Below are positions 1-8,323 of a DNA stretch of 64,000 bases, in pieces (the first letter of the stretch is position 1; every line of letters starts with the position of its first letter). Made by a program: the position numbers and the translations under genes. The DNA is taken from positions 29,001 through 93,000 of the forward strand of contig JADZAS010000026.1 in the NCBI GenBank assembly GCA_020852515.1. Direction: 5' to 3'. The stretch comes from Phycisphaerales bacterium (lineage in GTDB: Bacteria; Planctomycetota; Phycisphaerae; Phycisphaerales; UBA5793). Below the pieces are notes generated by a model, which was not told the DNA's origin, did not search any database, and saw nothing but the letters and a program-made list of their open reading frames with translations.

Positions 1-47
1 CGGCAAGCGGCGCTGCCTTTCCCCGAATCAGAGTCTGACCGATCCCC

Positions 48-476
48 ATGGCTGGCGCAATCTACAAACCGGAACAGGGCTACTGGACGCGGGTGATGAG
101 TTCCGTCGCGGTCGGCGTCATCGGCCTGGCCGGAGCCGTATGGATCTACGACCAGCTGACGGGCGCGAACATCTACCTGCGCGGCGGCTTGGCGGCGGGC
201 TTCCTCATCGCCGCGGCGGCGCTGGTGTACTGGGTCTACGGCGTCAACCGCAAGACGGTGGATTTCTTCATCGCCACCGAGGGTGAGCTGAAGAAGGTGA
301 ACTGGACGACGCGGCGCGAGATCATCGGCTCGACGTGGGTCGTGGTCATCGTCGCCGTCTCCATCGCCGCGATCCTCTTCGTCGTGGACATCTTCTTTAA
401 GGAACTGTTCAGCGCCATCGGCATCCTGACGGGGGGCAGCTACTTCGTGGACCTCTTCAAGAGCCTGTTCGGTTGA
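48..476 (+). CDS. secE: Preprotein translocase subunit SecE
   Basis: SecE is the small essential subunit that clamps SecY in the inner-membrane protein-export channel. The 142-residue product has three hydrophobic segments (about residues 18-36, 46-65 and 95-116). The amphipathic conserved stretch before the last one reads EGELKKVNWTTRREIIGSTW, which is the family signature (E-L-x-K-V-x-W-P-x-R/T). The length matches three-helix SecE proteins rather than the minimal single-helix type. The ATG at 48 is the only reasonable start. nusG follows after 49 bases on the same strand, the usual secE-nusG pairing, so the two are probably cotranscribed. The identification is strong. Confidence 0.96.
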   Translation: MAGAIYKPEQGYWTRVMSSVAVGVIGLAGAVWIYDQLTGANIYLRGGLAAGFLIAAAALVYWVYGVNRKTVDFFIATEGELKKVNWTTRREIIGSTWVVVIVAVSIAAILFVVDIFFKELFSAIGILTGGSYFVDLFKSLFG

Positions 477-525
477 CCGTGCTGCCCGGCAGCCAGCGCG
501 GCCGAGTGTCCACCGAGGCGATACC

Positions 526-1173
526 ATGACCGTTAAGCCCAGCGTGAGCGAGCCCCATCCCGTGGAAGTCAAAGTGACCGACCAGCAAGAGAACATTCCC
601 GAGGAACCGATCTACCAGCCCGGCATGGACTGGTTCGTGCTCCGCGTGGCCTCCAACAAGGAGAACTACGTCCGCGAGACGCTGCTGCGCAAGGTGCAGA
701 TCGAGGGGCTGACCAATCTCGTCGGCCGCATCCTCGTGCCCACGGAAAAGACCAAGACCATGAAGGGCGGCAAGCAGCGCATCACCGAGACCAAGCTCTA
801 CCCGGGCTACGTCTTCGTCGAGATGCGCCTCGAGCCCGACGGCCGCATCCCCCAGGACGTCTTCTTCCTCATCAAGGAGACGACCGGCGTGGGCGACTTC
901 GTCGGCACGGCCGGCCGGCCCACGCCGATGAGCAAGAGCGAAGTCGAGCAGATGCTCCACGACGCGCGCAAGCCCGACGAGGTGCCGCAGGTCAAGGCCG
1001 AGTTCACCAAGGGCGACGTCGTGAAGATCAAGGAAGGCCCCTTCGAGAACATGGAAGGGACCGTCGACGAGTTCATGCCCGACAAGGGCATCGTGCGCGT
1101 CCTCGTCACCATCTTCGGCCGCCAGGCGCCCATCGAGGTCGAGTACTGGACCTTGTCGCGCGCGGATGAGTAG
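526..1173 (+). CDS. nusG: Transcription termination/antitermination factor NusG
   Basis: NusG binds RNA polymerase and links it to Rho or to ribosomal protein S10. The 215-residue protein has a short acidic N-terminal extension (1-34), an NGN domain (about 35-150, starting DWFVLRVASNKENYV and containing LYPGYVFVEM), and a C-terminal KOW domain (about 160-212) with FTKGDVVKIKEGPFENMEG. The length is slightly above the roughly 180 residues of E. coli NusG because of the N-terminal tail. The ATG at 526 follows a GAGG sequence. It lies directly after secE. Unusually, rplK/rplA do not follow: the next gene starts 18 bases on and runs the other way. Confidence 0.97.
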   Translation: MTVKPSVSEPHPVEVKVTDQQENIPEEPIYQPGMDWFVLRVASNKENYVRETLLRKVQIEGLTNLVGRILVPTEKTKTMKGGKQRITETKLYPGYVFVEMRLEPDGRIPQDVFFLIKETTGVGDFVGTAGRPTPMSKSEVEQMLHDARKPDEVPQVKAEFTKGDVVKIKEGPFENMEGTVDEFMPDKGIVRVLVTIFGRQAPIEVEYWTLSRADE

Positions 1174-1191
1174 AGCCCGTCACTTCCTAGA

Positions 1192-1803
1192 TTAATCCAG
1201 CAGCCGCGCGATCTCGCGCGCCCGCTGCAGATTGCGCCAGATGCGCTGTTCGCGGCCCTCGACATCGGCAAGGGCCTTGATGGCCTGGGATACGGAAGTG
1301 TACTTCTGCCGGTCGCGCCGGAGCCTCGCAAGGATTTCAGCCCCGCGCCCGGCCACGTCGCGGCAAGGGCGCACCGACACGCGCGTGTCAAGCACATCAG
1401 CCAGCGCCTGCGCGAAGACGCGGTCGATTGAGCCGCATGGTTCGGTGAAGCCGGTGATCACGAAGCGGCGCACGGGTATGCCCTGCGATTGCACGACTTG
1501 TACGGCGTCGCGCAGATTCAACGCCAGTCGCTCGCAGCTGGTGAGTGCGTCGATGCTCTCGCGCGGCCGCTCGATCGCCGGTCCCCACTGGATCGCGTAG
1601 GTGCAGTATCCCTCAGCCAGGCCCGCGGGGTGGAAGACCGCGCGCTGAATTGTCGAAACGGGAACGCGGCTGCTCATCGCCGTGCGCGGCCAGTCAGCGC
1701 CGGCGCCAACCTCGCCGGCGCATTCGATGACCAGGGTTGACGGCTCCGCCACGCCCGCCGCCGCAAGCCGCACGAGCAGTCGATCCAGCGGCTCGCGGGT
1801 CAC
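1192..1803 (-). CDS. Hypothetical protein, third gene of nadD operon
   Basis: The 203-residue protein is not recognised. Its start is a GTG at 1803 that overlaps the stop of nadD in a GTGA arrangement, so it is very probably translated by coupling to nadD. The middle part contains FVITGFTEPCGSIDRVFAQA and a following stretch RVSVRPCRDVAGRGAEI; the C-terminal 50 residues are charged and probably helical. No signal peptide or membrane segment is visible, so it should be cytoplasmic. Its operon position suggests NAD or nucleoside metabolism, or simply a conserved accessory role, but nothing in the sequence proves this. It ends only 18 bases from the end of nusG (convergent). Confidence 0.7.
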   Translation of the reverse strand: MTREPLDRLLVRLAAAGVAEPSTLVIECAGEVGAGADWPRTAMSSRVPVSTIQRAVFHPAGLAEGYCTYAIQWGPAIERPRESIDALTSCERLALNLRDAVQVVQSQGIPVRRFVITGFTEPCGSIDRVFAQALADVLDTRVSVRPCRDVAGRGAEILARLRRDRQKYTSVSQAIKALADVEGREQRIWRNLQRAREIARLLD

Positions 1804-2444
1804 GGCGAGGCATCGCTTTCATAGAGACGGTGCGAGCGAATGTACTCATGCACGCGCGGGTCGATGAGACCGGCGACCTCTTCGCCGCTGGCCAGGCGCC
1901 GGCGAACCTCGGTCGAACTGACGTAGTCGAGCGGCACATCGACGACCCACGCCAGGCGCTCGGCCGGCGCGCTCGAGGCGCGCAGCGATTCGCGCGTGTC
2001 CGGCGGCCTCAACACGACCACCGGCCGGGCCAGTTGCACGATTCGCTCCGGCTGGCGCCAGCGGTCGAACGTGCGGAGCTGGTCGCTGCCCATGAACAGC
2101 CGCAGTTGCACCTCGCCGGCCAGCGCTGCCCGCAGGGCTTCGAGTGTGTCCACCGTGTAACTCGCGCCGGTGCGCTCGATCTCGAAGGTGCTGATCGAAG
2201 TGCGCGGCTGATGCTCCAGCGCCAGGCGCAGCATCGCCAGGCGATGGCCGTCCGGAGTCTGCGGCGCCTGCTTGAGCGGCGACTGTTGCGCGGGGATGAA
2301 CAGGACGTGATCGCACTGCGCCGCATCCGCCGCCTCCAGGGCCAGGCGCAGGTGCGCGCGGTGCGGCGGGTCGAACGTCCCGCCCACCACCAGCAGCCGC
2401 CTCGTCTCAAGCGGCAGCGGCGGCTCGATCGGAAACCCCTTCAC
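1800..2444 (-). CDS. nadD: Nicotinate-nucleotide adenylyltransferase
   Basis: NadD transfers AMP from ATP to nicotinate mononucleotide, making deamido-NAD in the last shared steps of NAD synthesis. The nucleotidyltransferase signature GGTFDPPHRAH is at about residues 21-31, and the C-terminal SSTEVRRR motif corresponds to the ISSTxIR motif of the family. The middle contains the expected MGSDQLRTFDRW. The reading frame is open further upstream to 2702, but that extension is the antisense-like shadow of the preceding gene. The GTG at 2444 overlaps the preceding stop codon (GTGA) and gives 214 residues, normal for NadD. It is the middle gene of a three-gene operon with 4-base overlaps on both sides. 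Confidence 0.93.
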   Translation of the reverse strand: MKGFPIEPPLPLETRRLLVVGGTFDPPHRAHLRLALEAADAAQCDHVLFIPAQQSPLKQAPQTPDGHRLAMLRLALEHQPRTSISTFEIERTGASYTVDTLEALRAALAGEVQLRLFMGSDQLRTFDRWRQPERIVQLARPVVVLRPPDTRESLRASSAPAERLAWVVDVPLDYVSSTEVRRRLASGEEVAGLIDPRVHEYIRSHRLYESDASP

Positions 2445-3157
2445 GCCGGCGCCTCCTCCTCGCAGAGCAGGTTCTCGAGCACCCCCACCACTCCCCGCAT
2501 CGCCAGCTTGGAGCCCTCGCCCATGCGGCGCACCGTCGAAATCGCGCGCGGCTGGCGGAGCAGGTCGTAGCCGATGCGCCACGGCCGCACGCGGCCATTG
2601 CGGCCGATCCAGTGGTCGATGCCGTCGGGCAGGATGGTCTGCACATCGTCGCTCACGCCGCGCACCACGCCCCAGCTTTTGTGGTTCGTCTGCGTCGCCC
2701 ACGCGGCGAGCGCGGCGGATTCGGTGTCCACCAGCGCCGCCCCGGTCGTCTCATGCGCACTGCGGCGTTCTTCGGGCAGGCGGAGGATGCGGCGGCTGGT
2801 GAACATGTCGCACATCGCCAGGCCCCGCGCCGCGGATTCATCGCGCGGCCAGGTCGCGGTCCACTTCTCCCCATCATCGCTCATCACCCGCCGAGCCACG
2901 CGCACCTCGCCGGCGCGCAGCCGCGGCATCAGCGCGCCCGCCACGCCCGCAAAGACAATGATGCCAAAGTCGCTGCCGTCGAGTTCAAGGAGAAAATCGA
3001 GCACCGCCTCGACGCCCGGACCCGTGCAGTGAATCGACACTTCGCGCTCGAGGCGAGCCGACGCGTGCAGGTGTTCGGCTTCGTATTCAAGGGCGCACAG
3101 GACAATGGGCCGACTGAGTCGCCCCCTGCTGAGCCCGCTCTGGCCCGCTGTGCTCAC
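2441..3157 (-). CDS. Nucleoside phosphorylase/nucleosidase superfamily protein
   Basis: The product resembles the PNP/UDP phosphorylase superfamily (methylthioadenosine, futalosine and related nucleosidases), which cleave the glycosidic bond of nucleosides. Visible landmarks are IIVFAGVAGAL (glycine-rich strand), ALVDTESAALAAWA (equivalent to the V-x-M-E-S-A-A substrate-binding motif, here with T for M) and VVRGVSDD (equivalent to R-x-I-S-D). The 238 residues fit the family. Start is a GTG at 3157 without a strong Shine-Dalgarno, so it could begin slightly later. It is the first gene of the operon with nadD. The exact substrate cannot be read from the sequence; futalosine hydrolase and hopanoid-associated phosphorylase are alternatives. 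Confidence 0.78.
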   Translation of the reverse strand: MSTAGQSGLSRGRLSRPIVLCALEYEAEHLHASARLEREVSIHCTGPGVEAVLDFLLELDGSDFGIIVFAGVAGALMPRLRAGEVRVARRVMSDDGEKWTATWPRDESAARGLAMCDMFTSRRILRLPEERRSAHETTGAALVDTESAALAAWATQTNHKSWGVVRGVSDDVQTILPDGIDHWIGRNGRVRPWRIGYDLLRQPRAISTVRRMGEGSKLAMRGVVGVLENLLCEEEAPA

Positions 3158-3198
3158 GCCGTGAGTCTAGCGATGTCGGTTGCTGGAATGCAGCCGGC

Positions 3199-3588
3199 TC
3201 AGCGGTCGCCGATGACGGACCGCTCGTGCGCGTCATCCACGACGCCGATGCGCCTGTTCGGACCCATCATCTGCATGACCATGCGATCGAGGCCGTCGAA
3301 CTGCCGGCCGAGTTGCTCGATCGTCAGTCGCTCGGCCAGGAGCATGCCGTTCGCGTCGTACACGCTGTAGCGCGGCCCGGCGTCGCCGGCGCTGACGACG
3401 ATCTCGTGCTCGCGGCCGATAAGGCGACCGAGGACCGCCGGGCCCTCGGGCGAGGACACGCCGGCCGAACCCGCCGAACTGGTGCGCGGACTGAGGATGC
3501 TGGCCATCGCGACAAAGGCGAGCGACAGGCCGAAGATGGCCAGCAGGCGATTGAAGGTGCGGCCGAAGGGGTCCATGTCGAGGTTCAT
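3199..3588 (-). CDS. Hypothetical membrane-anchored protein
   Basis: The product is not recognised. With the ATG at 3588 the protein has 129 residues, with one hydrophobic segment (about residues 11-29, LLAIFGLSLAFVAMASIL) followed by a region expected outside the membrane containing RYSVYDANGMLLAERLTIEQL and a conserved-looking MVMQMMGPNRRIGVVDD. An upstream in-frame start at 3660 would add 24 basic residues, but the hydrophobic segment then sits far from the N-terminus, so 3588 is preferred. It lies 41 bases upstream of the nucleosidase gene on the same strand as a separate small gene or operon leader. Function unknown. Confidence 0.6.
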   Translation of the reverse strand: MNLDMDPFGRTFNRLLAIFGLSLAFVAMASILSPRTSSAGSAGVSSPEGPAVLGRLIGREHEIVVSAGDAGPRYSVYDANGMLLAERLTIEQLGRQFDGLDRMVMQMMGPNRRIGVVDDAHERSVIGDR

Positions 3589-3696
3589 CGGCCGGCTCGG
3601 CGGGGATTTGCGATGCGACTGCACAGAAGTGCGCGAGGCGCGGCGTGGCGGGCGTTTCACCCGCTACAGACGCCCGCACCCGGGCGGATTGCCAGT

Positions 3697-3725
3697 TTGG
3701 CCGTGCATGTTCCCGGGCCTACAAT
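3697..3725 (+). promoter_or_regulatory. Predicted sigma-70 promoter of tRNA-Glu
   Basis: A TTGGCC -35 box (3697-3702) and a TACAAT -10 box (3720-3725) are separated by 17 bases. Transcription would start about 35 bases before the mature tRNA. Identified by eye only. Confidence 0.6.
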
Positions 3726-3766
3726 CGGCCCCTTCGAGTGCCGGGCCGCGCTCTCGAAGACCAGCC

Positions 3767-3841
3767 GACCCCATCGTCTAGCCAGGTCCAGGACACCAGG
3801 TTTTCATCCTGGTAACACGGGTTCAAATCCCGTTGGGGTCG
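3767..3841 (+). tRNA. tRNA-Glu (anticodon TTC)
   Basis: A full cloverleaf can be drawn. The seven-base acceptor stem GACCCCA/TGGGGTC closes the structure, with discriminator G at 3841. The anticodon stem CCAGG/CCTGG holds the loop TTTTCAT, giving anticodon TTC at 3803-3805. The T arm contains GGTTCAAATCC. CCA is not encoded. Five T residues follow within three bases and may help termination. A second tRNA-Glu with anticodon CTC lies at 35038-35111. Confidence 0.96.
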
Positions 3842-4084
3842 CTTTTTGACAGTAGATCAATCACGCCCTGGCAGGGGCTCGCTCGCACGGCTGTGCCGGG
3901 CCGGTCGTGACGGGTCTGTGGCCGGGACTGGTCCGCGATCGCCGCAGCGCGCGAGACCGCCCAAGTTTCGCATCGCGATCAACCGATAGGACTGGCGACG
4001 CCCTGATGCGCCTGCACCGTTACCAGACTCGCCCGCCTGAAGTGCATTGAATTGTCACCCTGCGCGCATCGGAGACTGCTGCTC

Positions 4085-5629
4085 ATGCCCTTTCGCCGCC
4101 TGACCGTCCTGCCCACCATCCTGGCCCTGCTGCTGAGCGTGACGCTCGGCGTCGATGACGCGGCGGCGCAAACCTCGCGGCTCAACGTGGCAACCCAGGT
4201 GCGCGACAAGATCGCCGGGGCCCGGCTGGGCGGGGCGTCGATCACCTGCCAGGTCGTCGAGGTCGATACGGGCGATGTGCTCGCCTCGGTCGAGCCCGAG
4301 CGGGCGATGATTCCGGCGAGCAATCTCAAGCTCATCACTTCGGGCACCGCGCTGCTCGCGCTGGGGACGGATTTCAGTTTCGAGACGCACATGATCCGCA
4401 GCGGCGATCGCCTCATCATCGTCGGCAGCGGCGATCCGGCCCTGGCGGACCCCGAACTGCTCACGAGCATGCAGATGAGCATCGAGGCGTTCATCGACCT
4501 GTGGATCGACGATGTGGTCGCGTCGGGCATGACCGAAATCAGCGAACTCATCATCGATGACCGCGTCTTCGACCGGCAGTTCGTGAACGCGACGTGGGAA
4601 GAGGAAGACCTGCTCTACCCGTACGGAGCGCAGGTGAGCGGGTTCAACTACTTCGGCAACTGCCTGTGGTTCTACGCCTGGCCGGCGCGGCAGGCGGGCC
4701 AGGCGCCGACGTATCGCATCGAGCCGGATGTGTCTTCCTTCCTGCGCTTCAGAAACGAAGCGAGCACGACGGTGAGCGCCAAGGCCACGAACCAGATCTA
4801 CGTCGTGCGGCCGCTGACTGTCAATGAATTTGCCATGCGCGGCACGATCCGCCGGCCGCAGGCGGCGCCGATGAAGATCACGGTGCACAACCCGCCGTCG
4901 CTCTACGCGCAACTGTTCGCGCAGCGGCTGCGCCAGCGCGGCGTCAAGGTAGCCGCGGCGCGCACGGCCGGCGAGGGCGATCCCCTGCCGTTTGTCGGCG
5001 AGGTGCTCGGCCGCCCGGTGCGCTCGCCGATCGGCACGATCCTCACGCGCTGCAACCAGGACAGCGACAACCTCTACGCCGAGGCGCTGCTCAAGCGCAT
5101 CGGCCACGAAGTCACGGACCAGCCCGGCTCGTGGACGAACGGCGCCGCGGTGGTGCGGCTGGTGCTCAGCAAGCACCTCGGACCCGCCGCGGCCACGCAG
5201 GTGCGCATGATCGACGGCTCGGGCCTGAGCCGCGAGAACCGCGTCACCGCCGGCGTGGTGGCGTCGTGGCTGGCGATGCTCGGCCGCAATCCGCAGACGG
5301 CCGAAATGTTCCACGATTCGTTGGCGCTGGCGGGCGAGAACGGCACGCTGCGCAAGCGCTTCGGCGATCGCGATCTCACCTGCGAGGTGCGGGCCAAGAG
5401 CGGCTACATCTCCGGCGTGTCGTGCCTGTCCGGCTACGTCACGAGCCCGGCCGGACGGAGCCTGGCGTTCTCGGTGCTGGTCAACGACATCAAACAGGGC
5501 GAAGTTTCCGTTGCCAAGAAGCTGCACGAAGACATCGTCGCCGTTCTCGACCGCTACCTGTCGGCGACGGATCCGCGCGTCGTGGAAGGCGAGGAGGCCG
5601 AAGAAGCCGCGCCGCAACTGGGTGGGTAA
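4085..5629 (+). CDS. dacB: D-alanyl-D-alanine carboxypeptidase/endopeptidase (PBP4, peptidase S13)
   Basis: Low-molecular-mass penicillin-binding protein that trims or cuts peptidoglycan cross-links in the periplasm. All three serine-acyltransferase motifs are visible: S-x-x-K as SNLK within PASNLKLITS (about residues 78-81), S-x-N as SDN within DSDNLYAEALLK, and K-T/S-G as KSG within RAKSGYISG. A signal peptide (about residues 1-29, hydrophobic TILALLLSVTLG, ending AAAQT) starts at the ATG at 4085. That ATG has GGAGA ten bases upstream, and it is preferred over the TTG at 4052. The 514 residues match PBP4-type enzymes, which carry a large insert between the first two motifs. Peptidoglycan enzymes are informative in planctomycetes, where wall synthesis was long debated. 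Confidence 0.93.
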   Translation: MPFRRLTVLPTILALLLSVTLGVDDAAAQTSRLNVATQVRDKIAGARLGGASITCQVVEVDTGDVLASVEPERAMIPASNLKLITSGTALLALGTDFSFETHMIRSGDRLIIVGSGDPALADPELLTSMQMSIEAFIDLWIDDVVASGMTEISELIIDDRVFDRQFVNATWEEEDLLYPYGAQVSGFNYFGNCLWFYAWPARQAGQAPTYRIEPDVSSFLRFRNEASTTVSAKATNQIYVVRPLTVNEFAMRGTIRRPQAAPMKITVHNPPSLYAQLFAQRLRQRGVKVAAARTAGEGDPLPFVGEVLGRPVRSPIGTILTRCNQDSDNLYAEALLKRIGHEVTDQPGSWTNGAAVVRLVLSKHLGPAAATQVRMIDGSGLSRENRVTAGVVASWLAMLGRNPQTAEMFHDSLALAGENGTLRKRFGDRDLTCEVRAKSGYISGVSCLSGYVTSPAGRSLAFSVLVNDIKQGEVSVAKKLHEDIVAVLDRYLSATDPRVVEGEEAEEAAPQLGG

Positions 5630-5866
5630 GGCGAGGCGCCGCGCGCCGTCATGCCATGACGAGGCGCAAGCGCCCGCCTCCGCTCCGAAGAGGCACAAGC
5701 GGGTAGCCACGGGTAAGCGCAGCCGCAACGCGGCACAGCGCCGGCGTGAAGATCGGCGGCACGGGCACCGATGCGCGTGAGTGTACACCTTCGCCGTCCT
5801 GCGCGCAAGTGATGAGCTTCACAACCTCAATAGAGACGCAGCACAACTTAGGGGGACAGGTCATCG

Positions 5867-6514
5867 TCACTTCGACCTGTGAGCAGCACCGCACTCGGTG
5901 CAAATCGGCGAACTCCCACGAGGATATCCGCAATGCACGCACCTGCCGCGAATAGAACGGTGATACCGCCGAATCGCTGCCGGTCCAAACACCAGGATAA
6001 AAAGACTTGCAGAGTAGAAGAGCGAATTGAACACGCAGCCTCGCCAGATCGGCCGGGTCGGCAAGTATCGTTGATCGATTGCCCCCGGGATGCGATGTTT
6101 GCACCACGGTACCCACTCCGGGATGAGCAGCCCCTCTCTCCATCGACTCGGCGGCACCCAGGAAATCGGCGGGTAATAGTAAGCATTCACTTCCTGGCGG
6201 ATGCGTTCCAGGTAGACACTGTGCACGGGCCAACCGGCGCTCAGCGTCCATGTACGCGTGTAGGTCCCCATTAGCTGTCTTCGATCCGATCGAGTTATGC
6301 CGAGTCCTCGTTCCTCAATCAGCTGGATGGGATGAATACTTACCTCGGGCGGAGGCATGTGCGGTAGTCCGTTATACGTGATGCGCGTGTCTATTGTGGG
6401 CGACCAACATACGCAGGCCCAGGCCAAGGCGACATTCAGAATCGGTCCTGACACCAGAATGAACAGAATGATCAGAATCCGTCGACGAAGCTGGCTTCCC
6501 GATTCAGTGATCAT
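5867..6514 (-). CDS. Two-helix membrane protein with C-terminal zinc ribbon
   Basis: The 215-residue protein has a transmembrane segment near the N-terminus (about residues 12-34), a roughly 120-residue middle region rich in W, Y and P that is probably outside the cytoplasm, a second transmembrane segment (about 163-182), and a cytoplasmic tail. The tail has two C-x2-C knuckles: CVHCGYPRGSSPICTECGA, a zinc ribbon. Proteins of this layout (helix, variable loop, helix, C-x2-C-G-Y ribbon) are, to my knowledge, common in Phycisphaerae genomes and uncharacterised. Start at the ATG at 6514 lacks a strong Shine-Dalgarno. No clear partner lies next to it. Codon use is less GC-biased than in its neighbours, which could mean recent acquisition. 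Confidence 0.75.
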   Translation of the reverse strand: MITESGSQLRRRILIILFILVSGPILNVALAWACVCWSPTIDTRITYNGLPHMPPPEVSIHPIQLIEERGLGITRSDRRQLMGTYTRTWTLSAGWPVHSVYLERIRQEVNAYYYPPISWVPPSRWREGLLIPEWVPWCKHRIPGAIDQRYLPTRPIWRGCVFNSLFYSASLFILVFGPAAIRRYHRSIRGRCVHCGYPRGSSPICTECGAAHRSK

Positions 6515-6710
6515 TGAGCGACTTCTGTATGTGTTAGAGCATCCCGCAGCAAACTTGGAGACTAGACCGCCCCTTCAGGGCTCAACTGGTTGACCCAACC
6601 TCATCCCCGGGGCGATGCCCCGGGCTGCCATCTTCCGCCCCTTCGGGAGTCAAGAGATCGGCTTGTTCTTCGCCGGCGCCGCGTCGCACGTCGCAACCGA
6701 CGAATCTCGT

Positions 6711-7925
6711 TCACGGAATCAGTTCCATGACTCTGAGCACTTCGACGATCGCTTCGTCGCACGCCGGCGCTGCGTGTTCGTTTGCGACGTTGGTCACGGC
6801 TATGGCGGCGGCGTGGCGCGCGGGCGCGATCCAGATGACGGCGAACCACAGGCCGTTGCTGCCGGCATGCGTGAGGATCGACCCGCCGGCCCACGGACGC
6901 TCGCCGGTCACCCAGCCCAGCGCGTAGTCCTGCTGGTAGAAGTCGTCATGCAGGATCGACCAGGCCTCGGGCTTGAGATACGTCGATGCCTCGCCCGCGC
7001 CGCCGCTCGCGCTCGCCGCGGCGAATTTCGCCCAGTCGGCCAGCGAAAGATGCACCGTGCCCGCCGGGCCGAGCGCGGCGGGATTGTCAGCGCCCGCCGT
7101 CCACGGGCCCACCGGCTTGAGCGTCGCACCCGCACCGGCGTGGCCCCACGGCTGCGAAGTTTCATCGTGACTTATCTTCTCGGATTGCGGCGCGCCGAAG
7201 CCGGCTGAGCGCATCTCGAGCGGCTCGAAGACTTCGCTTCGCATCAGATCTTCCCACGACCGTCCCGTGGCGTGCTCCATCATGGAGCCGGCGATGACGT
7301 AGCCGAAGTTGGAGTACGCCATTTCGCTGCCCGGCTCGGACGCCGGCGAGCGCGAGAGGATGAGCCGGGCCACGGCACGGCGCTGCTCGATGATCGGGCC
7401 GTTGAGCGACCGGACCGTGGGCCAGATGGCGGGGTCGGGCTGGCGATCTTCGGGCAGACCCGATCGGTGCGAGAGTAGTTGGCGCAGCGTGACGCCGCGC
7501 CAGGCCGGGAGGATTTCTTCGCCGACGCCCTCGATGGAGCCGAGCGAGGCGCCGATGGTGGTGTCCCACTCGATCTTGTCGGCCTCGACAAGTCGCGCGG
7601 CGAGCGCAGCGGTCATCGCCTTGGTGCACGAGCCAATGTGCCAGAGGTCATCGGTCGTGACCGGTTCAGCAAAGCCGGCGCGGCGCACTCCAACGGCCCC
7701 GATGGCCGCGACCTGGCCGTCGCGCACGGCGACGGCGGCGAGGGCGGGGAGTCGGCGCGATTCAAGGATGGACTGCAACTTGGGCGCGACGTCAATCGGC
7801 TTCGCCGGCGCATCGGCATCGGTCTGTGCCGCGGCGGCGCGGCTGAGCAGCAGCGCCGCTGCGACCAGCGCCGCACCAAGGCGTCTGGCAACGCATTGGG
7901 CGGAGGGAAGGTGCGCCGGGTTCAT
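6711..7925 (-). CDS. Secreted serine hydrolase, beta-lactamase class C fold
   Basis: Member of the class C beta-lactamase/esterase/D-aminopeptidase group of serine hydrolases. The nucleophile motif S-x-x-K is SCTK at residues 99-102, the Y-x-N motif is YSN at 204-206, and the third motif is H-A-G in ILTHAGSNG near residue 371. A signal peptide covers about residues 1-34 (AALVAAALLLSRAAAAQT). The 404 residues are typical. Its ATG at 7925 overlaps the stop codon of mscL (ATGA), so the two are probably translationally coupled. The substrate is unknown; peptide, ester or beta-lactam hydrolysis are all possible. Confidence 0.88.
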   Translation of the reverse strand: MNPAHLPSAQCVARRLGAALVAAALLLSRAAAAQTDADAPAKPIDVAPKLQSILESRRLPALAAVAVRDGQVAAIGAVGVRRAGFAEPVTTDDLWHIGSCTKAMTAALAARLVEADKIEWDTTIGASLGSIEGVGEEILPAWRGVTLRQLLSHRSGLPEDRQPDPAIWPTVRSLNGPIIEQRRAVARLILSRSPASEPGSEMAYSNFGYVIAGSMMEHATGRSWEDLMRSEVFEPLEMRSAGFGAPQSEKISHDETSQPWGHAGAGATLKPVGPWTAGADNPAALGPAGTVHLSLADWAKFAAASASGGAGEASTYLKPEAWSILHDDFYQQDYALGWVTGERPWAGGSILTHAGSNGLWFAVIWIAPARHAAAIAVTNVANEHAAPACDEAIVEVLRVMELIP

Positions 7926-8275
7926 GCCGCCGCCGCCTCGCGCTGCCGCAGCACGCGATTCATGACCTTGATGACGAAGAAGACGGACAAGCCGACGATG
8001 AGGAACTCGATGATGGTGTTGATGAACATGCCGTAGCGCATGGCGACCTCGGGCGTCACCACAACGCTGTTTTCATCCATGGTCGCCGCCCGGAGGAGGA
8101 TCTGGAGGTCTTTGAACTCGACGCGCCCCAGCGCCATGCCGATGGGCGGCATGAGAATGTCATTGACCATCGAGTTGACGATCTTGTTGAACGAAGCGCC
8201 GAGGATGATGCCCACGGCCATGTCCACGACGTTTCCCTTGACGGCGAACTCGCGAAACTCCTGAACGAAACCCAC
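7922..8275 (-). CDS. mscL: Large-conductance mechanosensitive channel MscL
   Basis: MscL is a pentameric inner-membrane safety valve that opens under osmotic downshock. The N-terminal amphipathic helix and first membrane helix (EFREFAVKGNVVDMAVGIIL) closely match the family signature, followed by the conserved FNKIVNSMVNDILMPPIG. A periplasmic loop and a second helix (about residues 80-103) follow. The 117 residues are slightly short of the E. coli 136, mostly at the C-terminus. The start is a GTG at 8275 with AAGGAA nine bases upstream. The stop overlaps the start of the serine hydrolase gene by four bases. Confidence 0.95.
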   Translation of the reverse strand: MGFVQEFREFAVKGNVVDMAVGIILGASFNKIVNSMVNDILMPPIGMALGRVEFKDLQILLRAATMDENSVVVTPEVAMRYGMFINTIIEFLIVGLSVFFVIKVMNRVLRQREAAAA

Positions 8276-8323
8276 GATGACACCGTTCCTTTCGAGGGCG
8301 CCAGGCGCCGGGTGAGCGAGACG

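Noticed and set aside
5840..5885. TTAGGGGGACAGGTC and a mirrored GACCTGT, similar to sequences often found near REP-associated transposases
   Set aside because: Only one copy is seen, with no transposase or inverted REP pair in the window.
6604..6625. CCCCGGGGC-GAT-GCCCCGGG hairpin past the zinc-ribbon and hydrolase genes
   Set aside because: It lacks a T run and lies upstream of the zinc-ribbon gene and downstream of the hydrolase gene at an odd distance; a role as a terminator is not supported.
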